Below are positions 10,412 through 20,303 of a stretch of 58,257 nucleotides of DNA, piece by piece. The stretch's first letter is position 1. Every line of letters starts with the position of its first letter. Under the pieces are notes generated by a model that did not search any database, was not told where the DNA came from, and was given only the letters and a program-made list of their open reading frames with translations. The DNA is taken from the NCBI GenBank assembly GCA_001512665.1, contig LFSF01000049.1, forward strand, positions 1-58,257. Direction: 5' to 3'. The translations under genes and the position numbers were made by a program. Source of the stretch: Clostridiales bacterium DTU073. Its GTDB lineage: Bacteria; Bacillota; Peptococcia; DRI-13; DTU073.

Positions 10412-11518
10412 TTACACATCAAATACCTTAGAAACTTCTTTTAACTGTTCTGCGATAGCTATATGCTGTGGACAGTGTTGTTCACACTGCTTACAACCGA
10501 TACAATCTGCAGCTTTTCCATGGTGCTGGATTAAATTATAATAGTAAGTCCTGTGGGAAGGCTCCAGTCTAAACTGCTTCTGATTATACAAAGAAAAGAA
10601 TTTTGGTATAGGAATCTTTTTGGGACAACCTTCTACACAATACTCACATGCGGTACAGGGGATAGCAATATTATTGTTTATAATCTCCGTTGCCTTTCTT
10701 ATAATATCTTTTTCTTCATCATTCAAAGGTACGACATCCAACATATAGCTGGTATTGTCAATGACCTGTTCTAAATTGCTCATACCACTTAATATCATAA
10801 AAACATTTTCCAAAGAAGCAGTATAGCGGATTGCCCATGAGGCTACGCTCATCTCCGGATTATAATTCTTAAAGAGCTTAACTACTTCTTCCGGTACATT
10901 AACAAGAGTACCTCCTTTAACAGGTTCCATCACAATAATAGGCTTGTTATGCTTTAATGCTACTTCATAACACTTGCGAGATTCTATAATATTACTATCC
11001 CAATCAATATAGTTTATCTGTAACTGTACAAATTCCATCTCCGGGTGTTTTGCTAAAATTTCATCTAATAATTCTGCTTTATCATGGAAAGAGAAGCCAA
11101 TATGTTTTACCTTCCCTTCCTCTTTTAATTTTTTGACAAAGTCAAACCCGCCATGTTTTATGGTTTTCGCATAGTTCTTAACACCAAGGGTATGTAACAA
11201 ATAATAATCAAAATAAGTAACTCCGCATTTCTCTAACTGCTCATTGAAAATTCTTTGATAATCTTCATTTTTCTTGATCAAAAATGTAGGCATCTTATCT
11301 GCAAGTACAAACGATTCCCTAGGATACCTTTCAACAAGTGCTTTTCGCATTGCAAGCTCACTCATTCCCTGATGATATAGATAAGCAGTATCAAAATAAG
11401 TAAAACCTTGCTTTAAAAAATAATCCACCATCTTATTCAATAATTCCTGATTAATACTTTGAGGATTTCCTTCTTCAGTTAGTGGTAACCTCATTAAACC
11501 AAATCCTAGCTTTTTCAT
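10412..11518 (-). CDS. Aldo/keto reductase with C-terminal 4Fe-4S domain
   Basis: [34 protein letters not shown]; cysteine clusters [12 protein letters not shown] and [12 protein letters not shown]. Confidence 0.95.
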   Translation of the reverse strand: MKKLGFGLMRLPLTEEGNPQSINQELLNKMVDYFLKQGFTYFDTAYLYHQGMSELAMRKALVERYPRESFVLADKMPTFLIKKNEDYQRIFNEQLEKCGVTYFDYYLLHTLGVKNYAKTIKHGGFDFVKKLKEEGKVKHIGFSFHDKAELLDEILAKHPEMEFVQLQINYIDWDSNIIESRKCYEVALKHNKPIIVMEPVKGGTLVNVPEEVVKLFKNYNPEMSVASWAIRYTASLENVFMILSGMSNLEQVIDNTSYMLDVVPLNDEEKDIIRKATEIINNNIAIPCTACEYCVEGCPKKIPIPKFFSLYNQKQFRLEPSHRTYYYNLIQHHGKAADCIGCKQCEQHCPQHIAIAEQLKEVSKVFDV

Positions 11519-11569
11519 TACTATCCCTCGCTTTTCTAAATTAGTTTTTAGTCAATTGCTTTCTATCGT

Positions 11570-12538
11570 TTAACCTACGCTTCTAAGTCTTTTTAATGTT
11601 TCCTTTAACATATGATAGCCGATTTCTGGATTATCAATATCAAGTACAGAATTTTCCAAGGGGCACATACCATCACCTGTTCGATTGACGATACTGTTGA
11701 TAATTTTTCCAAAATTGACCTGATAGCCATGGGCACCTAAATAGTCGCGGGCAGCAGCACTCATTATTAAACCATAGACACCTTTGGCGCCACCAAGCAC
11801 CAGAAGTATTGCCGCTGCTTTACCAATCACTTTGTCGACCACAAACGCACCCTGCAAAATTTCCGGCTCATTTTCATAAATTAACAACAATGGAGAAACG
11901 CCTTGTCCAGATAATGTACGAATAATCTTATCGTTTTTGATAATCACACAACTTGCCTTTCCATCTTTAATCATTTGCTTCGCTTTTTCAAGTGATAGGG
12001 TTTTAATTTCTGTATTAAATTGAAAATGCCGATGAGCAAAAGAAACAATTACGGGAAGCAATAATAATTGGATGATAATTCCCGGAATTCCTTCTATTAA
12101 AGCTCCGGTTACTGACAATGCTTGTAATACCCCGTTGTTAAACCTAAGCAAGACGGCAAAGATCAAACCATAGATTACCCGTCCGCAGAGCATAGAAATT
12201 ACTATTGTAGGATAAAGTGGTATCCTGACCTTATAATAAAGAAATCCACTTACAAACCCATATGTAAATAGCTCTCCCAACATGATCGGTAACATGGGAA
12301 AAAACGGCGGCATTCCCGTCAAAAGGCTGGAAAGAAAGGGAATGATTAATCCTCCCAAAGCACCGTACATCGGCCCGCATAACAGACCGATCAGAAAAAC
12401 TGGTAGATGCATTGGCAACAACACTATTCCGGGTATTCCGAAAGCATGAGCGGTAAAATAGGGCAACAACAGACCAATAGCGACAAGTAAACCGGATAAT
12501 ACAACACGATGAGATGCGTTATTACTCAATTTAAACAC
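11570..12538 (-). CDS. ECF transporter S-component-like membrane domain fused to a DUF1893-like domain
   Basis: N-terminal multi-TM region HRVVLSGLLVAIGLLLPYFTAH...; C-terminal domain KTLSLEKAKQMIKDGKASCVIIKNDKIIRTLSGQGVSPLLLIYENEPEILQGAFVVDKVIGKAAA. Confidence 0.8.
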   Translation of the reverse strand: MFKLSNNASHRVVLSGLLVAIGLLLPYFTAHAFGIPGIVLLPMHLPVFLIGLLCGPMYGALGGLIIPFLSSLLTGMPPFFPMLPIMLGELFTYGFVSGFLYYKVRIPLYPTIVISMLCGRVIYGLIFAVLLRFNNGVLQALSVTGALIEGIPGIIIQLLLLPVIVSFAHRHFQFNTEIKTLSLEKAKQMIKDGKASCVIIKNDKIIRTLSGQGVSPLLLIYENEPEILQGAFVVDKVIGKAAAILLVLGGAKGVYGLIMSAAARDYLGAHGYQVNFGKIINSIVNRTGDGMCPLENSVLDIDNPEIGYHMLKETLKRLRSVG

Positions 12539-12673
12539 TCCTTCTAGTATGCATTATTTCATTTATTTAGTACAAATATTGTCACCTACCTTTTATTATT
12601 AATTGCCAAATACGATAAGCACATGCCCTATCCACTATGAATATAATACCATTAAATACGATGAAAGGAAGGA

Positions 12674-13186
12674 ATGAATAACAATATGTATAATTTTTAT
12701 AATACAAATCCATATCTTAAGCCATGTCCTTATTATACTAACTCGCCCATATATAACCCCTACTGTCCAAAACAAGCAATTCAATTAAAGGATTATGGAC
12801 CGGCACCTTTTGTCATCAATATTGAAGATGCTGCTAAGCAAAACAATAATTTTCGTCTGGCCTTATGGACAGGATGCCATTTGCAAGTAACCTTAATGAG
12901 CATCAATGTTGGCGAAGATATTGGTTTAGAGATGCATCCCAACGTTGATCAATTTATACGTATTGAACAAGGTCAAGGGCTCGTAGAAATGGGAGATAGA
13001 AAAGATTGCTTGAATTTCCGCAGAAACGTTTGTGATGACTTTGCCATAATAATTCCCGCCGGGAAATGGCATAATCTGACGAATACAGGTTGCGTACCCC
13101 TAAAACTGTATTCAATCTATGCCCCACCTGAGCATCCGCATGGAACAATTCATAAAACGAGAGAAGAAGCGGAAGAACATCACTAA
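12674..13186 (+). CDS. Cupin domain protein
   Basis: GCHLQVTLMSINVGEDIGLEMHPNVDQFIRIEQGQGLVEMG...IIPAGKWHNLTNTG. Confidence 0.92.
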   Translation: MNNNMYNFYNTNPYLKPCPYYTNSPIYNPYCPKQAIQLKDYGPAPFVINIEDAAKQNNNFRLALWTGCHLQVTLMSINVGEDIGLEMHPNVDQFIRIEQGQGLVEMGDRKDCLNFRRNVCDDFAIIIPAGKWHNLTNTGCVPLKLYSIYAPPEHPHGTIHKTREEAEEHH

Positions 13187-13245
13187 TATTAAATGCTAAT
13201 CTCACACTTTACTTCATATCAACTGTTCTCATATCTGCATAGCAA

Positions 13246-13287
13246 GCAAAGGTATTGTTTTTTATAATTAAAAAACAATACCTTTGC
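13246..13287. terminator. Perfect 19-bp palindrome, likely bidirectional terminator
   Basis: GCAAAGGTATTGTTTTTTA-TAAT-TAAAAAACAATACCTTTGC between convergent genes. Confidence 0.75.
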
Positions 13288-13309
13288 TTTATAAAAACCT
13301 TTTTAACTT

Positions 13310-13645
13310 TTAAATAAAAACATATTGGACAAGCACCATATAGAGAATTGTACCGCCCCCAATACTCAGAAGTATATTCTCCTTCCAATGGTGAAGCACA
13401 GTAATACAAATGATCGCTATTGCCTCCGGAAGCCAAGATGTGGGTGTTTTAAAACTAACAGCTCTAAGACAATATACTACCAATAAACCAATGGCAGAAT
13501 ACGGCAAAAATCGTCCAAGATAACTAATATATGAATTATTTGACTTCGTACCTTGAAATAGAATAAAAGGTAAAAACCTTGTAATAATCGTGCCAATAGT
13601 TACCATGCAAATAATAATAAAGGTTTCAAGAGCTGTTAATGTCAC
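13310..13645 (-). CDS. azlD: AzlD family branched-chain amino acid transport protein
   Basis: MVTIGTIITRFLPFILF..., small membrane protein next to azlC. Confidence 0.88.
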   Translation of the reverse strand: MTLTALETFIIICMVTIGTIITRFLPFILFQGTKSNNSYISYLGRFLPYSAIGLLVVYCLRAVSFKTPTSWLPEAIAIICITVLHHWKENILLSIGGGTILYMVLVQYVFI

Positions 13646-14373
13646 TGTGCTCCCTCCTCTGCTAGTTTTTTCTCTGCTAACTCTTTCTCTACTAGATATT
13701 CTTTTCGCGATATTGTTAATACTGCTAAGATCGCAATCATAGCAGGTATAATAAAATTGCTAGGTCCGAAGATAACCAAACAAATAACAGAACACAAAAC
13801 ACCGATTATCGCCGGTTTATGGTTTTTCTGAGCTTTCCATTGTCCCACAAAAATTACCACAAAAAGGGCAGTTAAAACAAAATCTAGGCCCTTGGTATTA
13901 AAAGAAATCATCGAACCCAACAGCCCACCAAGTGCAGAGCCTATAACCCAATAGCTATGGTCAAGCAACGTAATGAAAAACATAAACCAGTTTCTATTTA
14001 CACCTTCAGGTGGCTCTGTTGAACAAACAATCGAAAAGGTTTCATCACACAGACCAAAAATCAAATATGCTTTTAATTTACCGGTATCTTTATACTTATC
14101 AAGCATTGAAATACCATAAAAGATATGCCGAGCATTTACCATTAAGGTCATCAGCAAGGCGTAAATTGGATTAAAAACTGATGTGAGAAAAGTAATTGCC
14201 ACATATTGTGCTGAACCTGCAAATGCTAAAAGACTGAACAAAACTGTCCATCCAACACCATAACCCTTACTGTTCATTAATATCCCAAAGGCAATACCTA
14301 AAAAGGTAAACCCAATAAGTACAGGAATAGTATAGGGGAAAGCCACCTTTAGTGCTTTGATTTTTTCCTGCAT
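13642..14373 (-). CDS. azlC: AzlC family ABC-independent amino acid exporter
   Basis: KVAFPYTIPVLIGFTFLGIAFGILMNSKGYG..., ARHIFYGISM. Start at MQEK has SD-like AGAGAGGTG; ORF-track start is 14397. Confidence 0.92.
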   Translation of the reverse strand: MQEKIKALKVAFPYTIPVLIGFTFLGIAFGILMNSKGYGVGWTVLFSLLAFAGSAQYVAITFLTSVFNPIYALLMTLMVNARHIFYGISMLDKYKDTGKLKAYLIFGLCDETFSIVCSTEPPEGVNRNWFMFFITLLDHSYWVIGSALGGLLGSMISFNTKGLDFVLTALFVVIFVGQWKAQKNHKPAIIGVLCSVICLVIFGPSNFIIPAMIAILAVLTISRKEYLVEKELAEKKLAEEGAQ

Positions 14374-14393
14374 ATCTTTCACCTCTCTAAACT

Positions 14394-15116
14394 TCATTCA
14401 TGGGTACGCAAGATTTCGAATTTCCTTTTTCCGATTTGTTGTTTTTCTAAACGTATAAATTTTTCATTTTTTACTTTTTGTTGCTTATTCATACAAAGCC
14501 CTATAATTGTATCTGCAGAACAAATACCATGGAGTACATCTAATAACTTATCTATAACTTTCTCCTCATTTCCTCTCCAGTCGACCATATAACCATAAGG
14601 GACATCAGTAACAATAATATCTGGTTTTATTCTAAGATTAATCTCCTCTAAAGCATCAGCATAAAAAACATCAAATTCAATCTTGGTTCTAAGCAAACTC
14701 TTGAGGACAATAGCACTGTTTTTAGCTTCTAGATGTGCTTGCTTTTGATAACTTAAGATCATTTGCTCAATCTCTGTTATTCGCCGGTTTATTCCTTCTT
14801 TACTTAATAATGATAAATTCTTTTTTGCTGTATTAAGTAATTCTAAGTTAATGTCACTTCCCATGATTCTCCCAATCGTGTCTTGATTTAAAAATCCCAA
14901 TACGGTAAGTAAATATCCCCCACCACAACAACAATCATATAAACAAATGTTATTCTTTTTAGATGAGTATTGTAAGCACCTTCCATAAATCTCTTGGGCT
15001 AATCTTACCGGAAAATTGGTCATACCACTTCCATGATAGAGAACACGGCCACTGGCAAAGTTTTCGTAATTATCTTTTTCTGCATATCTATATTTCATCA
15101 AAAAACCCTCGTCCAC
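14394..15116 (-). CDS. AviRa-like 23S rRNA methyltransferase
   Basis: KYRYAEKDNYENFASGRVLYHGSGMTNFPVRLAQEIYGRCL...LYDCCCGGGYLLTVLGFLN...SDINLELLNTAKKNLSLLS...DIIVTDVPYG resembles AviRa from memory. Confidence 0.75.
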   Translation of the reverse strand: MDEGFLMKYRYAEKDNYENFASGRVLYHGSGMTNFPVRLAQEIYGRCLQYSSKKNNICLYDCCCGGGYLLTVLGFLNQDTIGRIMGSDINLELLNTAKKNLSLLSKEGINRRITEIEQMILSYQKQAHLEAKNSAIVLKSLLRTKIEFDVFYADALEEINLRIKPDIIVTDVPYGYMVDWRGNEEKVIDKLLDVLHGICSADTIIGLCMNKQQKVKNEKFIRLEKQQIGKRKFEILRTHE

Positions 15117-15214
15117 ATATAATAATTAATAGTTATTATAGCAAATAAATCCGTCTTCTTATATACTGTTATCTTATATAGATGATTATAGAAATGATAA
15201 CTGTATAATCCATT

Positions 15215-15763
15215 TCAGCTGTCATTTCGTAATTTTTTTGCATAAATTTCTGTATAGGTTAATTTACCTTTGAGCCGTTCAGACTTCATTAAGCTGATTT
15301 TACTTATTTCAATTTGCATGGGTTTTATTAATTTAGAAAACTCCGCTTGATTAAACTGTTGATTAAGTATAATTCTTCTACCTAAAGTTAAATGTGGTCT
15401 GTACTCTCGTTTATCTATAGAAAAACCTGCTAGCATAAGTTCTTGACTAAGTTGTTTCTGAAGAGCAAAGAGCCTATTGTTTCTGTCTATCCCCAACCAA
15501 TAGATATCTCCGCCATCCCGTTTAAAATGTCCCAGATGATCTCTGATCGTCAAGACAAATGGAGCTATATTAACTTTATCCATAAGCTGTTTTATGTTAT
15601 TAACTTTAGCAGGAACAACCTCCCCTAGAAATACCAAGGTTAGATGTAAATTTTCCACCAAAGTAAAATTTCCCTGAATTGCCTGTTCTTTAAGTCTATT
15701 GATAATCTCATTAAGACTGGCCTTTATCTCCTCATTAAAATTAATCGCCATAAACAACCGCAT
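15215..15763 (-). CDS. thpR: RNA 2',3'-cyclic phosphodiesterase
   Basis: Two HxT motifs: ENLHLTLVFLG and YRPHLTLGR. Confidence 0.92.
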   Translation of the reverse strand: MRLFMAINFNEEIKASLNEIINRLKEQAIQGNFTLVENLHLTLVFLGEVVPAKVNNIKQLMDKVNIAPFVLTIRDHLGHFKRDGGDIYWLGIDRNNRLFALQKQLSQELMLAGFSIDKREYRPHLTLGRRIILNQQFNQAEFSKLIKPMQIEISKISLMKSERLKGKLTYTEIYAKKLRNDS

Positions 15764-15874
15764 ATATTACCACCCCTTCTATCATTTTTCAGTTAACAAT
15801 TAGTGGTTTCGAAACCTTATTATAACCAATCTCTTCAGCATTTTCAAAATTCCTTGGAGTTTAAAAATAGACAT

Positions 15875-15936
15875 AGACAATAGAAAAGGATACTGTCTTA
15901 CATGTACATTAAAAACAGTACCCTTTTCTATTGTCT
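15875..15936. terminator. Long inverted repeat, likely bidirectional terminator
   Basis: AGACAATAGAAAAGGATACTGT / ACAGTACCCTTTTCTATTGTCT, one mismatch. Confidence 0.6.
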
Positions 15937-15978
15937 ATTCTATATTGTATATGAAGAACTAAAATTGTATGTGAAAAA

Positions 15979-16611
15979 CTAAATTGCTCTTAAAGATACA
16001 CCGTCAAGCAGCCAAAAGGTTGGATTTGTAGTGCCCTGATCTTCTATCTCCACGAAAAACTCCACAGAAACGCTGGTGACATCAAAAGGTATAGGAACAT
16101 CCGACACTTTCTGGTGGAAAACATAACCCTGCCTCGCCTGAACAGAATCATAATCATATTCAATATCTATGAAATTAGCCGCCCCTTGAAAGACCTTAGC
16201 ACTGATTTTAAGATCGCGAAATCCGTCTCCAGCCTGCAGGAAATTATCGGCAAAGCTTAAAACCAAGAAACATCCGGGAGTCACAGTAACCCATTGCTGA
16301 AATTCAGCAGTTTTTATTTCTACATTAGCTGACGGTGTAGAACCAAATTGCGCACTAAACCGCCCTTCATATGCGAGATCCGACTCAGCAATACTAATAC
16401 CGTCTGTGTCTTCAAGCCAATAAGCAAAGCTATCAAATACACCAATCTCTTCAAACCCACCGTTTTTGAGCAGTTCTGTCGGCGGGCAGGGGCGACAGAT
16501 AGACGTGTTTTCTTTCTCTACTATTTGGCAATTATTGTTGTTTACTAAAGTTGGTTTAATATCTTTACTCTCTTTTTTCAAGCAAGCTCTTGATTCATCA
16601 TCAGAATGCAT
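15979..16611 (-). CDS. Hypothetical protein with a carbohydrate-binding/jelly-roll-like domain, possibly spore-surface
   Basis: LLKNGGFEEIGVFDSFAYWLED...ESDLAYEGRFSAQFGS...WLLDGVSL pattern; no signal peptide. Confidence 0.55.
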   Translation of the reverse strand: MHSDDESRACLKKESKDIKPTLVNNNNCQIVEKENTSICRPCPPTELLKNGGFEEIGVFDSFAYWLEDTDGISIAESDLAYEGRFSAQFGSTPSANVEIKTAEFQQWVTVTPGCFLVLSFADNFLQAGDGFRDLKISAKVFQGAANFIDIEYDYDSVQARQGYVFHQKVSDVPIPFDVTSVSVEFFVEIEDQGTTNPTFWLLDGVSLRAI

Positions 16612-16704
16612 ATCTTCACTCCTCTCAAAGTTTTAACATCAGATTTAGTTACATAATATGATATGCTCACATAGACAAGTAGGTTACCTCAGATATACAT
16701 AAAA

Positions 16705-16746
16705 ACAGGGTACTAACACCTAAAAAAATAAGTGTCAATACCCTGT
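16705..16746. terminator. Stem-loop, likely terminator
   Basis: ACAGGGTACTAACAC...GTGTCAATACCCTGT. Confidence 0.65.
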
Positions 16747-16773
16747 TTCTCTTGATACAGAAATACTAAAGCT

Positions 16774-17364
16774 TTATTTTCCAAAAAATGAATCAGAAAA
16801 TGGCATGAAAAACCCTTGTGGATGTTGACATACATTACAAATCTCTGGCGCATCTTTACCTACATGAATATTGCCACATACAGTACAAATCCAAGGAATT
16901 TCTTCTTCCCTCCTGAATATAGCTCCGTTTTCTATTTCATCAGCTAGTCTCCCAAATCTATCTGCATGGGTTTTTTCAATATTTGCTATACCCTCAAAAA
17001 CCTGCGCAATTTCCGTAAAACCCTCTTCCTTGGCTATTTTTCCAAAACTCTTATATACTTCATTCCATTCTTCTAACTCATTATGCTGAGCTGCCCTCAG
17101 AGCCTTAACGGTATCATCACACAAATCAACGGGATAAGCCCCGGAAATGTTAATATTATCACCTGCAAAATCTTTTAGCTTTTGATAGAAAACTTTAGCA
17201 TGTGCTCTCTCCTGTTCTGCAGTATAATCAAATACAGCTCCGACTACATGAAATCCTTCTTTCTTTGCAGCAGATGAGGCTATATTATAACGATTTCTTG
17301 CCTGACTCTCTCCTGCGAATGCCCTCATTAAATTTTCATACGTCTTACTACCTTTTAAATTCAT
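16774..17364 (-). CDS. Rubrerythrin
   Basis: LKGSKTYENLMRAFAGESQARNRY, C-terminal rubredoxin knot CTVCGNIH...CNVCQHPQ. Confidence 0.97.
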   Translation of the reverse strand: MNLKGSKTYENLMRAFAGESQARNRYNIASSAAKKEGFHVVGAVFDYTAEQERAHAKVFYQKLKDFAGDNINISGAYPVDLCDDTVKALRAAQHNELEEWNEVYKSFGKIAKEEGFTEIAQVFEGIANIEKTHADRFGRLADEIENGAIFRREEEIPWICTVCGNIHVGKDAPEICNVCQHPQGFFMPFSDSFFGK

Positions 17365-17484
17365 ATATATTTCTCCTTTTTTTATTTGTTATATTCAATT
17401 GGTTGCTATTTTATTATTTGTTAAAAATATCAACTCATATTTATGGTAATTTATACAATTATTAAGTAATAGTTATAACAAAAT

Positions 17485-17525
17485 AGGGTACTAACACTAA
17501 AAAAAATATTAAGTGTCAGTACCCT
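17485..17525. terminator. Stem-loop, likely terminator
   Basis: AGGGTACTAACACT...AGTGTCAGTACCCT. Confidence 0.65.
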
Positions 17526-17609
17526 CATTCTATTTTTTATTAGAAATTCTTAAAGCCTTAACACATGAAGTCTAATAAGCTTTATCTATATTTTTTAGCC
17601 TTACCTCGA

Positions 17610-20273
17610 TTAATCTTTATTGATAATCGCCGCTTGAGCGGCAGCTAACCGGGCAATAGGTACGCGGAATGGTGAGCAGCTAACAAAATCCAAATTGATT
17701 AAATGACAGAACTCTACAGAATTAGGATCTCCACCATGCTCTCCACAAATACCAATTAACAAATCTTTCTTTGTGGACCGACCTTTCGTAACAGCCAGTT
17801 GCATTAATTGACCAACACCGTCCCGATCAATTACCATGAAAGGATTCTCTTTAAGAATCTTTTTCTCGAGATAAGGTGTCATAAATTTACCTTCAGCATC
17901 ATCACGACTAAAACCTAAAGTAGTTTGAGTTAAATCATTTGTACCAAAGGAGAAGAAATCTGCAGCTTCAGCAAGCTCATGAGCAGTCAGACAAGCACGT
18001 GGCAATTCAATCATAGTTCCGACAAAGTATTCAAATTTAATGTTGGTTTCTGCCATCACTTCTTCGGCTACTTTTTCTATTTCACCTCTTAAGAATGTTA
18101 ATTCATTTCTGTCTATTACTAAAGGAATTTCTACTTCAGGGATAACAACGACTCCTTCTTTTACTAAACGCGCACAAGCTTGGAAAATAGCTCTGGCTTG
18201 CATCCGATAAATCTCAGGATAAGTGACCCCTAAACGGCAACCTCTGTGTCCCAGCATTGGGTTGAATTCATGTAAGCTTCTAGCTTTCATCAGTAAATTT
18301 TCTTTTTCCGCTATATCCTTCGGATCAGCATTCCTATGTTTCATTTCCACAATTTCAATAGCTAATTCTTCTGTATCAGGAAGGAATTCATGTAAAGGCG
18401 GGTCTAAAAGACGAATTGTTACGGGGAAACCATCCATAGCCTTTAATATTCCATAAAAATCTTCTTCTTGGATCGGCAAGAGTTTATTCAAGGCTTCTTG
18501 TCTCTGTTCCAAGGTTTCTGATAAAATCATTTTCTGCACAATGGGAATACGATCCGGAGCCATAAACATGTGCTCGGTCCGACACAAACCAATTCCTTCT
18601 GCACCAAATTCGCGAGCTTTTGCAGCATCAGCAGGAGTATCAGCATTAGTACGAACACCTAATCTTTTTACTTCATCAGCCCATGTAAGTAATTTCTGGA
18701 ATTCACCACTTAATGCGGGATCAATAAGTTTTGCCTCTCCTAACATCACCCGACCGGTACTTCCATCCAGAGAAATAACGTCACCCTCTTTAAGGACTAA
18801 GTCTTTTATCTGAATTTGTCCAGCCTCAAAATCTATTTTTATGCTTTCACAACCACAAACACAACATTTACCCATACCACGTGCTACCACTGCAGCGTGA
18901 CTGGTCATCCCGCCTCTACTGGTTAGAACACCTTGTGCAGCCACAATTCCATGTATATCATCCGGGGTTGTCTCTGTACTTACTAAGATTACCTTTTTAC
19001 CTTCTTTACCCAACTCTTCTGCTTTATCCGCATTTAAGACAATCGCTCCGGAAGCCGCTCCCGGCGAAGCAGGAAGTCCTTGAGCCACAACATTCAACTT
19101 AGCAATAGGATCAATTCTCCTGTGTAATAATTGATTCAAAGAACTGGGTTCAACTCTTAATAATGCTTCTTCTTTAGAAATCAAGCCTTCTTCATGCATA
19201 TCAACGGCGACTTTAACCGCAGCGTGCGCTGTCCTCTTGCCGCTTCTTGTCTGGAGAATATAAAGTTTACCTTGTTCGATTGTAAACTCAATATCTTGCA
19301 TATCACGATAATGATTTTCCAAAGTATTGCAGATCTCAACAAATTGGGCATATATCTCAGGAGATTCCTTCTCTAAATCACTGATCGGATGAGGTGTACG
19401 AATTCCGGCTACAACATCCTCGCCTTGTGCATTCATTAGGTATTCTCCATAGATTTTCTTTTCCCCCGTAGATGGATTACGTGTGAAAGCAACTCCGGTC
19501 CCCGAATCATCTCCTGTATTACCAAAAACCATCGTCTGAACATTAACGGCTGTGCCTAAATCATCAGGGATGCGATTGATTTTCCGATAAACTTCAGCCC
19601 GAGGATTATACCATGACGCAAAAACCGCCCTAACAGCCATCATTAGTTGTTCTTTAGGATCAGTTGGGAATGAACGACCTGTTTTTTCTTGTACAATAGC
19701 TTTATATTTTTCGATCAACTTTTCTAAATCTGCGGCGCTCAAATCCTTATCTACACTTACACCTGCTTCTTCTTTAACTTGGTCTATCGCCTTCTCAAAA
19801 AGACTATGTTCAACTTCCATAACAACATTAGCAAACATTTGAATAAAACGTCTATAGCAATCCAAAACAAAACGACGATTGTTGGTAGATTTAATCAGAC
19901 CGGCCATAGTATCTTCATTAAGACCTAAATTAAGTATAGTATCCATCATACCCGGCATAGAAACCGGAGCACCGGAACGAACTGAAACAAGCAGAGGATT
20001 AGTGGAATCTCCAAATTTTTTACCGGTTTCTTTTTCAACGTCGGAAAGTTTTTCCCAGATTTCTTCTTCTAATCCTTTAGGTAATTTTTCGCCCTGTTTG
20101 AAATATTCCTTACAAGCTTCCGTGGTAATGGTTAAACCAGGTGGCACAGGTAAACCAATGCTTTTCATTTCGGCGAGGTTCGCACCTTTACCACCCAATA
20201 AAGCTTTCATCTCTGCCTTCCCTTCGTTAAATAGGAACACATACTTAGTTTTACTCACACTTATCCACCTCAC
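17610..20273 (-). CDS. ppdK: Pyruvate, phosphate dikinase
   Basis: LLGGKGANLAEM; GVLTSRGGMTSHAAVVARGMGK; FSFGTNDLTQTTLGFSRDDA; ICGEHGGDP. Confidence 0.98.
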   Translation of the reverse strand: MRWISVSKTKYVFLFNEGKAEMKALLGGKGANLAEMKSIGLPVPPGLTITTEACKEYFKQGEKLPKGLEEEIWEKLSDVEKETGKKFGDSTNPLLVSVRSGAPVSMPGMMDTILNLGLNEDTMAGLIKSTNNRRFVLDCYRRFIQMFANVVMEVEHSLFEKAIDQVKEEAGVSVDKDLSAADLEKLIEKYKAIVQEKTGRSFPTDPKEQLMMAVRAVFASWYNPRAEVYRKINRIPDDLGTAVNVQTMVFGNTGDDSGTGVAFTRNPSTGEKKIYGEYLMNAQGEDVVAGIRTPHPISDLEKESPEIYAQFVEICNTLENHYRDMQDIEFTIEQGKLYILQTRSGKRTAHAAVKVAVDMHEEGLISKEEALLRVEPSSLNQLLHRRIDPIAKLNVVAQGLPASPGAASGAIVLNADKAEELGKEGKKVILVSTETTPDDIHGIVAAQGVLTSRGGMTSHAAVVARGMGKCCVCGCESIKIDFEAGQIQIKDLVLKEGDVISLDGSTGRVMLGEAKLIDPALSGEFQKLLTWADEVKRLGVRTNADTPADAAKAREFGAEGIGLCRTEHMFMAPDRIPIVQKMILSETLEQRQEALNKLLPIQEEDFYGILKAMDGFPVTIRLLDPPLHEFLPDTEELAIEIVEMKHRNADPKDIAEKENLLMKARSLHEFNPMLGHRGCRLGVTYPEIYRMQARAIFQACARLVKEGVVVIPEVEIPLVIDRNELTFLRGEIEKVAEEVMAETNIKFEYFVGTMIELPRACLTAHELAEAADFFSFGTNDLTQTTLGFSRDDAEGKFMTPYLEKKILKENPFMVIDRDGVGQLMQLAVTKGRSTKKDLLIGICGEHGGDPNSVEFCHLINLDFVSCSPFRVPIARLAAAQAAIINKD

Positions 20274-20303
20274 TATTAATTTAAATAAAGCTGCTAAAAA
20301 AAA

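Noticed and set aside
13209-13436. 75-aa minus ORF overlapping azlD
   Set aside because: Overlaps the perfect terminator palindrome and azlD in another frame
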